Shown: one piece after another, positions 1 to 7,863 of the stretch
Position numbering within the stretch: the first letter of the stretch is position 1
Layout: each line of letters opens with the position of its first letter
Source of the DNA: an uncultured Christensenellaceae bacterium
Lineage (GTDB): Bacteria > Bacillota > Clostridia > Christensenellales > Pumilibacteraceae
Direction: 5' to 3'
DNA length: 64,000 bases
Assembly: GCA_910586925.1 (NCBI GenBank)
Contig: CAJUKG010000006.1
Span: 62,001-126,000 of the forward strand
Notes under the pieces: generated by a model
The model's database searches: none
What the model was told of the DNA's origin: nothing
Seen by the model: the letters and a program-made list of their open reading frames with translations, nothing else
Position numbers and translations under genes: made by a program

Positions 1-283
1 TGCTGCGCTTGACCTTTTGCCGCGCGAACGAGATGATCGTGGGAATGACGTACGACGTGGTTTTGCCGAGCCGCGTCGCCGCAATGACCCCGACGTGGTT
101 TTCCTGCTCGCTGTACGTCTGTATAAGTTTGCCGTTCACGCGGCGGCTGCATTTGAGCACGCCCTGCACCGCGGTATTCGGCAAGTCCGAGAACGCGACG
201 GTGTTGCCGTCGAAACTCGGGTCATCGTATCTTACAAGTCGGGTGTTTTCGTACCCGTCGAACAATGTCTTATTTATCTTCAT
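1..283 (-). CDS. VirD4/TraG-like coupling ATPase, N-terminal fragment
   Basis: The first 94 residues of a protein that continues past the left edge. Residues 62-84 resemble the P-loop region of type IV secretion coupling proteins (VirD4/TraG family): NHVGVIAATRLGKTTS followed by YVIPTI. The Walker A is slightly off consensus, with Ala in place of the first Gly and Lys74 and Thr75 kept. Family members are hexameric DNA or protein pumps. No transmembrane segment is seen in this fragment, unlike classic VirD4. The ATG is preceded by GGAGGT at a good distance, and the start overlaps the end of the upstream gene by 14 bp, so it is the third gene of the clpP operon. With only the N-terminus visible, another FtsK/HerA-type ATPase cannot be excluded. 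Confidence 0.6.
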   Translation of the reverse strand, partial: MKINKTLFDGYENTRLVRYDDPSFDGNTVAFSDLPNTAVQGVLKCSRRVNGKLIQTYSEQENHVGVIAATRLGKTTSYVIPTIISFARQKVKRS

Positions 284-1883
284 TTCGACCTCCGAACCCA
301 TACGGGATGACGTCCGAACCGAAAACGCCGTCCTTGAGCATTTCGGTCGTGATCACTATAGTTTCTTTGCGCCGACGGTTGAAGCGGATTATCTTCTCGA
401 TTATGCTCGCCGCTTTGTCTATCGAATACTCGGCGAGCGCGGTCATAGCCGCTTCCTCCACTTCGATATCGACGCCGCTGTACCGCACGCGCAGGTCGGC
501 GATAATATGCCCGAGAATTTCGCGCTTCTCGTCCGCGCCGACGGGCGCGACGCTCACCATGTCGCAAAACTGCTTGAGCGTTTTGGCGTTCGCCTTGTCG
601 CAAAAGCACACGGGAAGCACCGGACTCAAGTCGATATCCACGCTCGGACGCGCCAAGCGGAAACTCTTGCGCTTGTCCGTTTGCAAGAAGTTCTTAACGG
701 CGTCGAGCACGTTCGGACGGATCTCGCCGACAAACGTCAGCATGTATACGTTGCTCATGTCCTCGTTGCAGCTGCGTATGAAAATGTGGTTCTTGCTCGG
801 CTCGAAATCGTACTCCGCGAGCGCGGCGACGTCTATGTACTCTATGTTCGCATCCTTGTACACGCTCGCGACGGCGTGCGCGTACTGCGTGCGCAAATAC
901 TCGGAATCGGAACACACGCAAAGCGGGCGGTAAGACTGCTCGGTGCGAAGATCGCCGCTCATCGCGCGGGCGATTATCTTGTCAAGCTCGGCGGCTCGCC
1001 CCGCGAGCGCGGGTGCGCGTTCCGCCTCCTCGCCTATCTCCATGTCGTCGTCGAGGCGCAACGGCAGGTCCGCGGTTTCCGAAACAAGCTCCTTGCTGTC
1101 CGCAAAAAGCAACTGCTCTTTGTCCTTAATGTCGATGACGTCGCTGAATATGAACCGCGCATACTGCGTCGAATACACGTCGGGACGAATGACGCGGGCG
1201 CGGAAAGCTTTTTTGAGCAGTTTGTTTTCGGGCGCGTACCCGGTGACTTTTACCGAATACCGCTTTTCGGCAAGCTCGACGAGAGTGTGGAACGGCGTGC
1301 CGTGCGTGACGGTATTGAGCCTGTTTATATTCTCGCTGCGCGTCGCCTCGTCGAAGTACAGCGCGAGAAGCAAGCCTTCCACGCTGTTCCATTCCGCCGC
1401 TTTTTTGAGGCACTTCGTGCCCGAGCGATACGTGCCGCCCATGAACTCCGCGCCCGTGCACTGCAAGATCCCGAGGATCCGCAACGCCGCGAGCGAGCCG
1501 TTGTTGGACAGCTCGGAAATATGCTTGTACGCCGCGATCGGAGTGGTAGCGGGACTGACAAGCCCGAGATCGGCGACGGCTTTGAGAGCCTCGCCTTTAA
1601 TGGAGATGACTTCTTTTTGCTCGGCGGTATATCCGTCGGCGGCACCGGTAAACTCGACGAACGACGCTACGCGGCGAAACCGCGCGTAGTCGCTTTTGGT
1701 CTTGAGCGCGCGAACGCCGTCGCTCGCGACAAGCGCGAACAATTCCGCTCTGCCGTCCTCGGGCAGCAGGAACGCGTCGTACAGCTTGTCGAAAAGCGAC
1801 TGCGCGTCGCCGAACAACGGCTGCGCAATGCACTCGTCGGTGAAATATTCGGTGAGGAATATTTCTGTCAATGCGTTAAACAT
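270..1883 (-). CDS. Sel1-like/degenerate AAA+ protein in clpP operon
   Basis: A 537-aa protein of unknown function. Residues about 95-165 contain helical repeats resembling Sel1/TPR units. The C-terminal 240 residues look like an AAA+ module with a Walker-B-like strand (HIFIRSC) and a helical lid ending in a typical AAA lid helix, but the Walker A position reads LCVCSDSEYLRTQ with no GKT, so ATP binding is doubtful. The start at 1883 has AAGGAGG 5 nt upstream; an ATG 18 nt further upstream would overlap this SD. It lies between clpP and the VirD4-like gene in one operon. I infer a scaffold or adaptor role. I do not recognise a named family. Confidence 0.55.
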   Translation of the reverse strand: MFNALTEIFLTEYFTDECIAQPLFGDAQSLFDKLYDAFLLPEDGRAELFALVASDGVRALKTKSDYARFRRVASFVEFTGAADGYTAEQKEVISIKGEALKAVADLGLVSPATTPIAAYKHISELSNNGSLAALRILGILQCTGAEFMGGTYRSGTKCLKKAAEWNSVEGLLLALYFDEATRSENINRLNTVTHGTPFHTLVELAEKRYSVKVTGYAPENKLLKKAFRARVIRPDVYSTQYARFIFSDVIDIKDKEQLLFADSKELVSETADLPLRLDDDMEIGEEAERAPALAGRAAELDKIIARAMSGDLRTEQSYRPLCVCSDSEYLRTQYAHAVASVYKDANIEYIDVAALAEYDFEPSKNHIFIRSCNEDMSNVYMLTFVGEIRPNVLDAVKNFLQTDKRKSFRLARPSVDIDLSPVLPVCFCDKANAKTLKQFCDMVSVAPVGADEKREILGHIIADLRVRYSGVDIEVEEAAMTALAEYSIDKAASIIEKIIRFNRRRKETIVITTEMLKDGVFGSDVIPYGFGGRNEDK

Positions 1884-1967
1884 ACGATCCTCCTTCGGCA
1901 TGACAAATCATGCCCGTGTGAAGCGGGCGATCATTCCCGCCGTATACGCGAGGCAAAACTCGCGCGG

Positions 1968-2558
1968 TTATTTCTTCCTTGCCTTGTTCAGTCCGGGGAT
2001 CACCTCGTCGATAAGTCCGTACTCGCGGGCTTGCTCTGCGGTCATGGTGTTGTCGCGGTCGGTGTCCTTGCGGATCGTCGCGACCGACTTCCCCGTGTTC
2101 TCCGACATGATGCGATTGATAAGCGTGCGCGTTTGCTCGAGCCGACGCGCCTGTATCATGACGTCGGACGCCTGACCCTGTGCGCCGCCGAGCGGTTGGT
2201 GTATGAGAATTTCGCAGTTCTCCGTCGCGCGCCGCATGCCGCGCGTGCCCGAGCAGAGCAGGAACGCGCCCATGCTCGCCGCTTGACCGATACCGACTGT
2301 TACGATCTTCGCGTCGATGTAATTCATGGTATCGTAAATGGCAAGTCCGTCGGTGACGCTGCCGCCGGGGCTGTTGATCTGCAGAGTGATGATCCGTTCT
2401 TCGGGCGGAACGTCCTCTACCTTGAACTTGTTGTCGAGGTACTGAAGTTGTCCGATGACGATCTCCGCCATGCGTGTGTCGACCGGTCCGAACAGATTGA
2501 CTGTGTTCCTGTTGAGCGAGTACTCCCAGGAAAACCTTTCGTTTGTGTACTTATCCAT
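1968..2558 (-). CDS. clpP: ATP-dependent Clp protease proteolytic subunit
   Basis: A 196-aa ClpP, the barrel-forming serine peptidase that degrades substrates unfolded by ClpX/ClpC in the cytosol. The catalytic triad is visible: Ser95 in GQAASMGAF, His120 in LIHQPLGG and probably Asp169 in DTDRDN. Glycine-rich loop SPGGSV is at 63-68. Length is normal for the family. The second ATG (2558) is chosen because AGGAGG lies 9 nt upstream, whereas the first ATG (2564) would be only 3 nt away. It leads an operon with the Sel1/AAA-like and VirD4-like genes. No clpX or tig follows, which is atypical for a sole housekeeping clpP. Confidence 0.95.
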   Translation of the reverse strand: MDKYTNERFSWEYSLNRNTVNLFGPVDTRMAEIVIGQLQYLDNKFKVEDVPPEERIITLQINSPGGSVTDGLAIYDTMNYIDAKIVTVGIGQAASMGAFLLCSGTRGMRRATENCEILIHQPLGGAQGQASDVMIQARRLEQTRTLINRIMSENTGKSVATIRKDTDRDNTMTAEQAREYGLIDEVIPGLNKARKK

Positions 2559-2591
2559 GATCATGCACCTCCTTTATCCGAATGCAACAAT

Positions 2592-2621
2592 AGTATATCA
2601 TCGAAAACCCTGCCGTCGCAA
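2592..2621 (-). promoter_or_regulatory. Sigma-A-like promoter of clpP
   Basis: On the minus strand TTGCGA (2616-2621) and TATACT (2592-2597) are separated by 18 bp, about 30 bp upstream of the clpP start. No obvious CtsR heptanucleotide repeat is seen here. Confidence 0.55.
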
Positions 2622-2729
2622 GGTTTTTTCCGCATAATAATTACACAATTCCCGCAATAGCTACAATAAAAACCGCAAAAATTACAGGTTGTGCGCGTTG
2701 TCCCATAAACGCATTTTCGCTATATACCC

Positions 2730-2768
2730 CGACGACAGTCGAGCATGTGTGTGTCGTCGTTTATTTTA
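2730..2768 (+). terminator. Stem-loop with U-rich tail in the gap upstream of clpP
   Basis: CGACGACA (2730-2737) pairs with TGTCGTCG (2752-2759), followed on the plus strand by TTATTTTAT. No plus-strand gene ends here, so it may belong to an unannotated short RNA or be incidental. The rest of the 2565-2872 gap holds only the clpP promoter and the terminator of the next gene. Confidence 0.3.
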
Positions 2769-2821
2769 TCACCGAATTATCAAAAAATCAAGCGTTTTCG
2801 TACATTTTGCATAAAAATGTA

Positions 2822-2851
2822 AAATAAAAGGTGCCCGAACCGCCGAGCACC
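2822..2851 (-). terminator. Rho-independent terminator after the paralogue pair
   Basis: On the minus strand GGTGCTCG pairs with CGGGCACC around a short loop and is followed by TTTTATTTT, just downstream of the stop at 2873. Confidence 0.7.
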
Positions 2852-2872
2852 TCGAAATATATATTTTATTCT

Positions 2873-3952
2873 TTATTCGTCGCAGATAACGAGCATTGCC
2901 GCGGGACATATGTTTGCGCCCGTGTCCTTGCTCAACTTTTTCTGCCAATCTTTGCGGTTTGCAAGGTCGTTGTATATAATAACCGGTACCCCGTTATGCA
3001 TGGTCATTGAGATAACCTCGCCATTGAAATCGTAACTGTCGAGCAGAACCCCGCTGTCGGAATACTTCGACAGCCGCCATTTACGCCCGCTCTTATCTGT
3101 ATAGTTGAGTAATAAATAATTTCCGTCAAGTTCGTAAATATCACTCGACATAGCATTTTCGGAGACTTCCGTTTGCCATTGAATATCGCCGTCGCGATCG
3201 AATTTTACGAGATAATTCTTCTTTGTCCGCTTATCCTTGCATGCGGCAACGAAGCTGTCGAAATCGGGTGTAAATCTTCGTTCAATTCCTGTAATGTCGA
3301 TAATCAAACCGGAGTGGCGGTTTTTCAAATCGGCGATATAATCGTTAAACTCGGTGTATTTCTCGCGCAACCCGTCGCCGTCGTCGCGGAAATTGCGGTT
3401 GAGAAAATTATCTTCACAATCGTAATCGGTTTCTTCGTAGAATTGTTCGAGTAAATTCAAATCGTAATCGAATACCGTTACCCGCGTCATGTACTCCTCG
3501 TAATCTTCCTCGTCGCAATCGTCCTCGTCAAACTCGTATTTTACCACAAAAACATCGTTGTAACATTTAGGAACCGCATTGTATGGGGCAACATATTCGT
3601 TATCCGAACTCGTGCTTTTGAAAATCAAGTTGTCGCGAGTTCTTTCATAATAAATAACCGAATCGTTTTTGCAACCGCAAACACCCAATTCGCCATGCCT
3701 GAACGGAACAATATCGGTTACGGAAAAATCCTCGTTGACGCGAGCAATTTTGCAATTTTCCGCCACGCCCGAAAAATGCAAGTCTTGAAGCGCGGGCATA
3801 TTCTTATAAATCGAATCGTCGGGTAACCGATCGACGTATCTTGCACCCTCCTCGACAAGCCGATAATCTTTCAACACAACCGCATTCAAATCTACGGTGC
3901 GACAGTCGATTCCCACACCGAACCCGCCGAAATCTGCTTTTTTAACGTTCAT
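2873..3952 (-). CDS. Hypothetical acidic protein, paralogue B
   Basis: A 359-aa, strongly acidic, apparently soluble protein with no signal peptide or membrane segment. It aligns end to end with the neighbouring 357-aa protein: both begin MN-(V/I)-KK, share FGGFG at about 8-12, STSSDN near the middle, KWRLSKYS near residue 300, and end in PAAMLVICDE. Repeated short strand patterns such as YLVKFDRDGDIQW and YDFNG suggest a beta-propeller-like or beta-rich fold, which is inference. It lies 20 bp downstream of its paralogue with its own SD (AAGGAG). An Asp/Glu-rich stretch near residues 155-167 is specific to this copy. Function unknown. Confidence 0.7.
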   Translation of the reverse strand: MNVKKADFGGFGVGIDCRTVDLNAVVLKDYRLVEEGARYVDRLPDDSIYKNMPALQDLHFSGVAENCKIARVNEDFSVTDIVPFRHGELGVCGCKNDSVIYYERTRDNLIFKSTSSDNEYVAPYNAVPKCYNDVFVVKYEFDEDDCDEEDYEEYMTRVTVFDYDLNLLEQFYEETDYDCEDNFLNRNFRDDGDGLREKYTEFNDYIADLKNRHSGLIIDITGIERRFTPDFDSFVAACKDKRTKKNYLVKFDRDGDIQWQTEVSENAMSSDIYELDGNYLLLNYTDKSGRKWRLSKYSDSGVLLDSYDFNGEVISMTMHNGVPVIIYNDLANRKDWQKKLSKDTGANICPAAMLVICDE

Positions 3953-3972
3953 AATGAAACTCCTTGATAAAT

Positions 3973-5046
3973 TTATTCATCGCAAATGACGAGCATTGCC
4001 GCGGGACCGACGTATGCTTTCGCTTCTCTGCGTAATTTCCTCTGCCAGTCGTTATAATTCGCAAGGTCGTTAATAATGATAATCGGCATATCGTTATGCA
4101 CCGTAAAAACGGGGTCCACACCCCTAAAATCATAACCATCAAGTAAAATCCCGGCATTCGAATATTTTGACAGCCGCCATTTATGATAACTTTTATCGGT
4201 ATGATTAAGGCAATAGTAGTTATCTCCAAACTCCAAAATATTGCTTGTAAACATATCGGATACTTCTACTTCCCATTTGATTTCACCGCCACGGGTGAAT
4301 TGAATCATATAGTATTGCTTCGTCTTTCTGTCTTCACAGGCGGCTGTAAAAAAATCGGAATAAAGAAAATTATTCAAAATGAATTTATTATTGATACCCA
4401 TGAAATCGATATAAAAATTCTCGTGCCGCTTTTTCAAACGTTTGCAATAATCGTCGAACTCGTCGTATCGGGCGTATAGTTCTTTATTTTCGTCTGTTTC
4501 GTAAAAATCGAGCATGCTCGTCGGTATTCTTGCGTCGGTATAAGCTCTCTTTTCGATATATTTATCGAGTATATTCAAATCATAGTCTAAAACGGTTACT
4601 CTTTGCTTTTTGTCGTCTTCCGCAATGTCTTCTTTAATCACGAAAACATCTTTATAACATTTGCCTTCCGTATCACATACGGTAAAATATTTATTATCCG
4701 AACTCGTGCTTAAGAAAATCTGATTATCGAAATCAAACTTATAATATATAATCGAATTATTTCGTCGTCCGAGAATTCGATACTCGCCTTCTATGACGGG
4801 TACAATATCGGTTATCGAAAAATCTTTCTCAACCCGCGAAATCTTCGAGTTTACCGCCACGGTCGAATAACATAAATCTTCGAGCGCGGGCATGTACTTA
4901 TAAATATCGTCGTCGAACAAATCATCCACAAGCGACACACTCTCTTCGTCAAGCCGATATTCTTCCAACGCAAGCGCATTCAAATCGGTACCACGACTAG
5001 TGTGCTCTATGCCAAACCCGCCGAAATCTACTTTTTTAATGTTCAT
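3973..5046 (-). CDS. Hypothetical acidic protein, paralogue A
   Basis: A 357-aa soluble protein, the promoter-proximal member of a tandem duplicate pair; I estimate roughly half the residues match the downstream copy. It has the same FGGFG start motif and PAAMLVICDE end. Its DNA looks noticeably richer in A/T than the flanking genes, and the upstream gap is also AT-rich, hinting at recent acquisition or low constraint. A consensus promoter sits 42 bp upstream. No catalytic motif is recognisable. Possible roles include an immunity-type or binding protein, but nothing in the sequence decides this. Confidence 0.7.
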   Translation of the reverse strand: MNIKKVDFGGFGIEHTSRGTDLNALALEEYRLDEESVSLVDDLFDDDIYKYMPALEDLCYSTVAVNSKISRVEKDFSITDIVPVIEGEYRILGRRNNSIIYYKFDFDNQIFLSTSSDNKYFTVCDTEGKCYKDVFVIKEDIAEDDKKQRVTVLDYDLNILDKYIEKRAYTDARIPTSMLDFYETDENKELYARYDEFDDYCKRLKKRHENFYIDFMGINNKFILNNFLYSDFFTAACEDRKTKQYYMIQFTRGGEIKWEVEVSDMFTSNILEFGDNYYCLNHTDKSYHKWRLSKYSNAGILLDGYDFRGVDPVFTVHNDMPIIIINDLANYNDWQRKLRREAKAYVGPAAMLVICDE

Positions 5047-5087
5047 AGCGGAATAATTATCCTATATAAGAAGCATTTAATGATAAT

Positions 5088-5116
5088 ATTATAACACGGC
5101 AAACAAACAATGTCAA
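5088..5116 (-). promoter_or_regulatory. Consensus promoter of the paralogue pair
   Basis: On the minus strand TTGACA (5111-5116), a 17-bp spacer and TATAAT (5088-5093): a perfect sigma-A consensus, implying strong basal transcription of the two hypothetical genes. Confidence 0.85.
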
Positions 5117-5215
5117 TATATTTAACGTTTTTCACAATCGAAAACGAAAATTATACCAAAAATACACAAACCTGTTGTTTTGATTGTTTTTTCAATAATT
5201 CTTTAACATAATCAC

Positions 5216-5246
5216 GACTGATCTCGATTTCGATTCGAGATTAGTC
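5216..5246 (-). terminator. Perfect-stem hairpin downstream of the XRE gene
   Basis: GACTGATCTCGA (5216-5227) pairs with TCGAGATTAGTC (5235-5246) with one wobble. It lies 17 bp past the end of the XRE regulator. No clean U-tract follows, so it could be a terminator, an mRNA-stabilising stem or a further protein-binding palindrome. Confidence 0.4.
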
Positions 5247-5262
5247 GCGATTCGATTATTGT

Positions 5263-5475
5263 TTAATACTCCGCAATGCCGAGAATGTAGTCCGATTTGA
5301 TTTCGAGGAGTTTGCAGAGTTTGGCGAAAGTGTCGAGCGCGGGGAATATGTCCTGCTTCATGTACTTCGACACCGTTTGCGCCGATACACCTATCCTTTT
5401 CGCTATCTCCTTTTGCGATATTCCGCTCTCCCGTATCGCCTCCCGCAGTCGCGCCTGTATATCTTTCAGTTCCAT
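5263..5475 (-). CDS. XRE-family repressor (70 aa), module 1
   Basis: A single-domain Cro/CI-type DNA-binding protein. The helix-turn-helix is clear at about residues 19-42: SQKEIAKRIGVSAQTVSKY. It carries only a short C-terminal tail. It is transcribed divergently from the membrane protein at 5595, and two 17-bp palindromes lie between them. SD AGGAG precedes the ATG. By analogy with phage-type and SinR-like regulators, I infer that it binds these palindromes, represses the membrane protein and possibly itself. It is the same length as the XRE protein at 60565 but has clearly different recognition-helix residues. Confidence 0.9.
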   Translation of the reverse strand: MELKDIQARLREAIRESGISQKEIAKRIGVSAQTVSKYMKQDIFPALDTFAKLCKLLEIKSDYILGIAEY

Positions 5476-5509
5476 ACCGTCACGCTCCTTTTTGTAACTT
5501 GCAAAAATT

Positions 5510-5563
5510 ATCGCACATTATGCGATATTTTGCTTGACAATCGTATATTATACGATTTATACT
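5510..5563 (+). promoter_or_regulatory. Two palindromic operators and promoter of the PH-domain gene
   Basis: Plus-strand TTGACA (5534-5539) and TATACT (5558-5563) are 18 bp apart. A perfect 17-bp palindrome ATCGTATATTATACGAT (5540-5556) fills almost exactly this spacer. A second near-palindrome ATCGCACATTATGCGAT (5510-5526) lies just upstream; the two centres are 30 bp apart, about three helical turns. The second site overlaps a possible -10 (GATAAT, 5507-5512) of the divergent XRE gene, which would allow autoregulation. Confidence 0.75.
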
Positions 5564-5594
5564 TGTAATATATCGACGATCGAAGGAAGAAACC

Positions 5595-6185
5595 ATGGAC
5601 TACATTCAATCGAACTTATCCAAAGACGAACAGATCAAGGCACGCATCGAGCATAGTTGGGTAGCGATCATAGGTTCCGTTATATTTTTTCTTATATTTA
5701 CCGCGATAGGCGTTGTTTGTATTTACTTACCGGATATTTTTACATACTTTATAAAAGAAGAACCCGACAGTAATACACATATCTTTTTGACCATATTCGG
5801 TATAATATTGAGCTTATGTTTTTTCGTCCCGGGTGTAGGTAATCTTATCGGCAGTATCGTCGCGATAAAATGCGATCAATTAGTGCTTACTAACAAACGC
5901 CTGTTGGGACGAGCAGGATTTATTAGCAAAACCACGGTTGACATCCTCCTTTCGCATGTCGACACAATAGTCGCGAGCAACGGATTTCTCGGCGCATTTT
6001 TTCATTACGGCAATATTGCCGTCGTATCCCCCGCAACGCAACAAGGCGGCGGAATATTTTTCAAACATATCACGAACACCATGGAATTTCGCAAGGCGGT
6101 GCTCGATCAAATCGAAGAAGTGAAAGCGCACGAGCGCGAGGAGCAGGCGCGGCTCATGCAGGACGCCGCAAACGCCGATAAATGA
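5595..6185 (+). CDS. Membrane protein with bacterial PH domain
   Basis: A 196-aa protein with two transmembrane helices (about 22-46 and 62-91) followed by a cytoplasmic bacterial pleckstrin-homology domain (bPH/DUF304-like, about 92-180) with the typical DQLVLTNKRLLGR start and a IVVSP-type strand near its end. The last 20 residues are charged and probably disordered. Such proteins act at the membrane, often in stress responses, and their molecular role is poorly known. The gene is controlled by a promoter overlaid with palindromes and faces a 70-aa XRE repressor, so its expression is probably conditional. The SD is AAGGAAG. Confidence 0.75.
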   Translation: MDYIQSNLSKDEQIKARIEHSWVAIIGSVIFFLIFTAIGVVCIYLPDIFTYFIKEEPDSNTHIFLTIFGIILSLCFFVPGVGNLIGSIVAIKCDQLVLTNKRLLGRAGFISKTTVDILLSHVDTIVASNGFLGAFFHYGNIAVVSPATQQGGGIFFKHITNTMEFRKAVLDQIEEVKAHEREEQARLMQDAANADK

Positions 6186-6310
6186 TCGTCCTGCATAAAC
6201 ATATATTTTTTCCGCCCTCGAAGCAAATCGTTTCGGGGGTTTTACATTTGCTTGCTTTTTTGTACGGGTTGTAATATAATATAATGTATAAACATTTCGG
6301 AGGTCATACT

Positions 6311-7672
6311 ATGGATATAATGTATAAAAAGAAGAACGTTTACGCGTCGGCGACCGCCGAGGAGCGCAAGCGCATAGCCGATTACTGCGAGGGTTACAAG
6401 AAATTCCTCGACGCGGGCAAGACGGAACGCGAAACGGTGGCTTACTCCGTCGCGATGATCGAAAAGCAGGGCTACAAGCCGTACAAGCTCGGCGACAAGA
6501 TCGCGAAGGGCGCGAAGCTGTACTACAACAATCGCGGCAAGGGCTTGTTTATTCTTCGCGCGGGCACTGCGGACATTGCCGAGAACGGCGTGCGCATACT
6601 CGTCGCGCACGTGGACAGCCCGCGGCTCGATCTCAAGCAAGTCCCGCTTTTCGAAAAGTCGGACATCGCCTATCTCAAGACACACTATTACGGCGGGATC
6701 AAGAAATACCACTGGCACACCATTCCCCTCGCCCTGCACGGCGTCGTCGCGTTGAAGTCGGGCAAAACGGTGAATATCGTGATCGGCGAGAACGACGCCG
6801 ACCCCGTTTTCTACATAACCGATCTTCTCCCCCACCTCTCGCAAGAGCTTAATACGAAAACGATTTCCGAAGGTTTCCAAGCGGAAAACCTCAACCTCGT
6901 GATCGGCGGCATGCCGCTCGACGGCGAGGACAAAGACGCCGTCAAGAAAGGCGTGATGAAGCTTCTCAACGAGAAGTACGGCATTGTCGAAGAAGACTTC
7001 TTGAGCGCGGAACTCGAAGCGGTGCCCGCGGTCAAAGCCCGCGACGTCGGTATCGACCGCGCGTTTATCGCGAGCTACGGGCACGACGACAGAGTGTGCG
7101 CATACCCCGAGATCACCGCCACCCTCGAGTCGAACACCAAGCAAACGGTGCTTACCATTCTCGCCGACAAAGAGGAGATCGGCTCGGAAGGCAATACGGG
7201 CATGCAGTGCGTGCTCATCTCCGACCTGCTCGACGAAATAGCGAAAAGCTACGGCGTCAACCCCGCGGTACTGCGTTCCAAGTCCGCATGCATTTCGGCG
7301 GACGTCACCGCGGCTTACGATCCCGCGTTCGCCTCGGCGTTCGAGGAACAGAACGTCGGCAAAGTCAACTGCGGCGTCGGCATGAACAAGTACACGGGCG
7401 CGCGCGGCAAGTCGGGTTCCAACGACGCGTCGGCGGAATACATTGCACGGCTTCGCGCGGCATTCGAAAAAGCGGGCGTCGTGTGGCAGACCGGCGAACT
7501 CGGCAGAGTGGATCTCGGCGGCGGCGGCACCGTCGCGAAATACATCGCCAAAATAAATATCGACACGGTGGATATGGGCGTGCCCGTACTCTCCATGCAC
7601 GCGCCGTACGAACTCGTCGGCAAAGCGGACGTATACGAAGCGCACAAGGCTTTCGCGGCGTTCATAGAATAA
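6311..7672 (+). CDS. M18 family metallo-aminopeptidase
   Basis: A 453-aa zinc aminopeptidase of family M18 (aspartyl-aminopeptidase-like), a cytosolic enzyme that removes N-terminal acidic or neutral residues from peptides. Metal and catalytic motifs are present: HVDSPR at 100-105, DKEEIGSEG near residue 285, and a final HAPYE near the C-terminus. Length is as expected. The start at 6311 is chosen because GGAGG lies 8 nt upstream; an ATG at 6284 has no SD. A terminator follows. It appears monocistronic. Confidence 0.92.
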   Translation: MDIMYKKKNVYASATAEERKRIADYCEGYKKFLDAGKTERETVAYSVAMIEKQGYKPYKLGDKIAKGAKLYYNNRGKGLFILRAGTADIAENGVRILVAHVDSPRLDLKQVPLFEKSDIAYLKTHYYGGIKKYHWHTIPLALHGVVALKSGKTVNIVIGENDADPVFYITDLLPHLSQELNTKTISEGFQAENLNLVIGGMPLDGEDKDAVKKGVMKLLNEKYGIVEEDFLSAELEAVPAVKARDVGIDRAFIASYGHDDRVCAYPEITATLESNTKQTVLTILADKEEIGSEGNTGMQCVLISDLLDEIAKSYGVNPAVLRSKSACISADVTAAYDPAFASAFEEQNVGKVNCGVGMNKYTGARGKSGSNDASAEYIARLRAAFEKAGVVWQTGELGRVDLGGGGTVAKYIAKINIDTVDMGVPVLSMHAPYELVGKADVYEAHKAFAAFIE

Positions 7673-7690
7673 TCCCGCAATCAAACGATC

Positions 7691-7718
7691 GGGCGCAACC
7701 TCCGTTGCGCCCTTTTTT
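7691..7718 (+). terminator. Rho-independent terminator of the M18 peptidase
   Basis: GGGCGCAAC pairs with GTTGCGCCC around a CTCC loop and is followed by TTTTTT. Confidence 0.9.
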
Positions 7719-7806
7719 CGGTTCGGCTCTGTCCACGCATGTTTTTCGCACGTTCTACACAAAAAGAAGTATGTTCACAAAAACAAGATAAATATTATAC
7801 AAGTTA

Positions 7807-7835
7807 TTGACAAATTCTTCGATTTATGGTACTAT
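7807..7835 (+). promoter_or_regulatory. Promoter of the hybrid histidine kinase
   Basis: TTGACA (7807-7812), a 17-bp spacer and TACTAT (7830-7835), 28 bp upstream of the start codon. Confidence 0.75.
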
Positions 7836-7863
7836 TAAACAAGACTTTACAAGGAGACGACCA

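Noticed and set aside
9..2660. An 883-codon plus-strand open frame
   Set aside because: It lies opposite clpP and the Sel1/AAA-like gene, has no family resemblance and its composition is the Arg/Val/His-rich pattern typical of a shadow frame in GC-rich DNA.
6242..7762. A 506-codon minus-strand frame
   Set aside because: It is the antisense of the M18 aminopeptidase, with no independent support.
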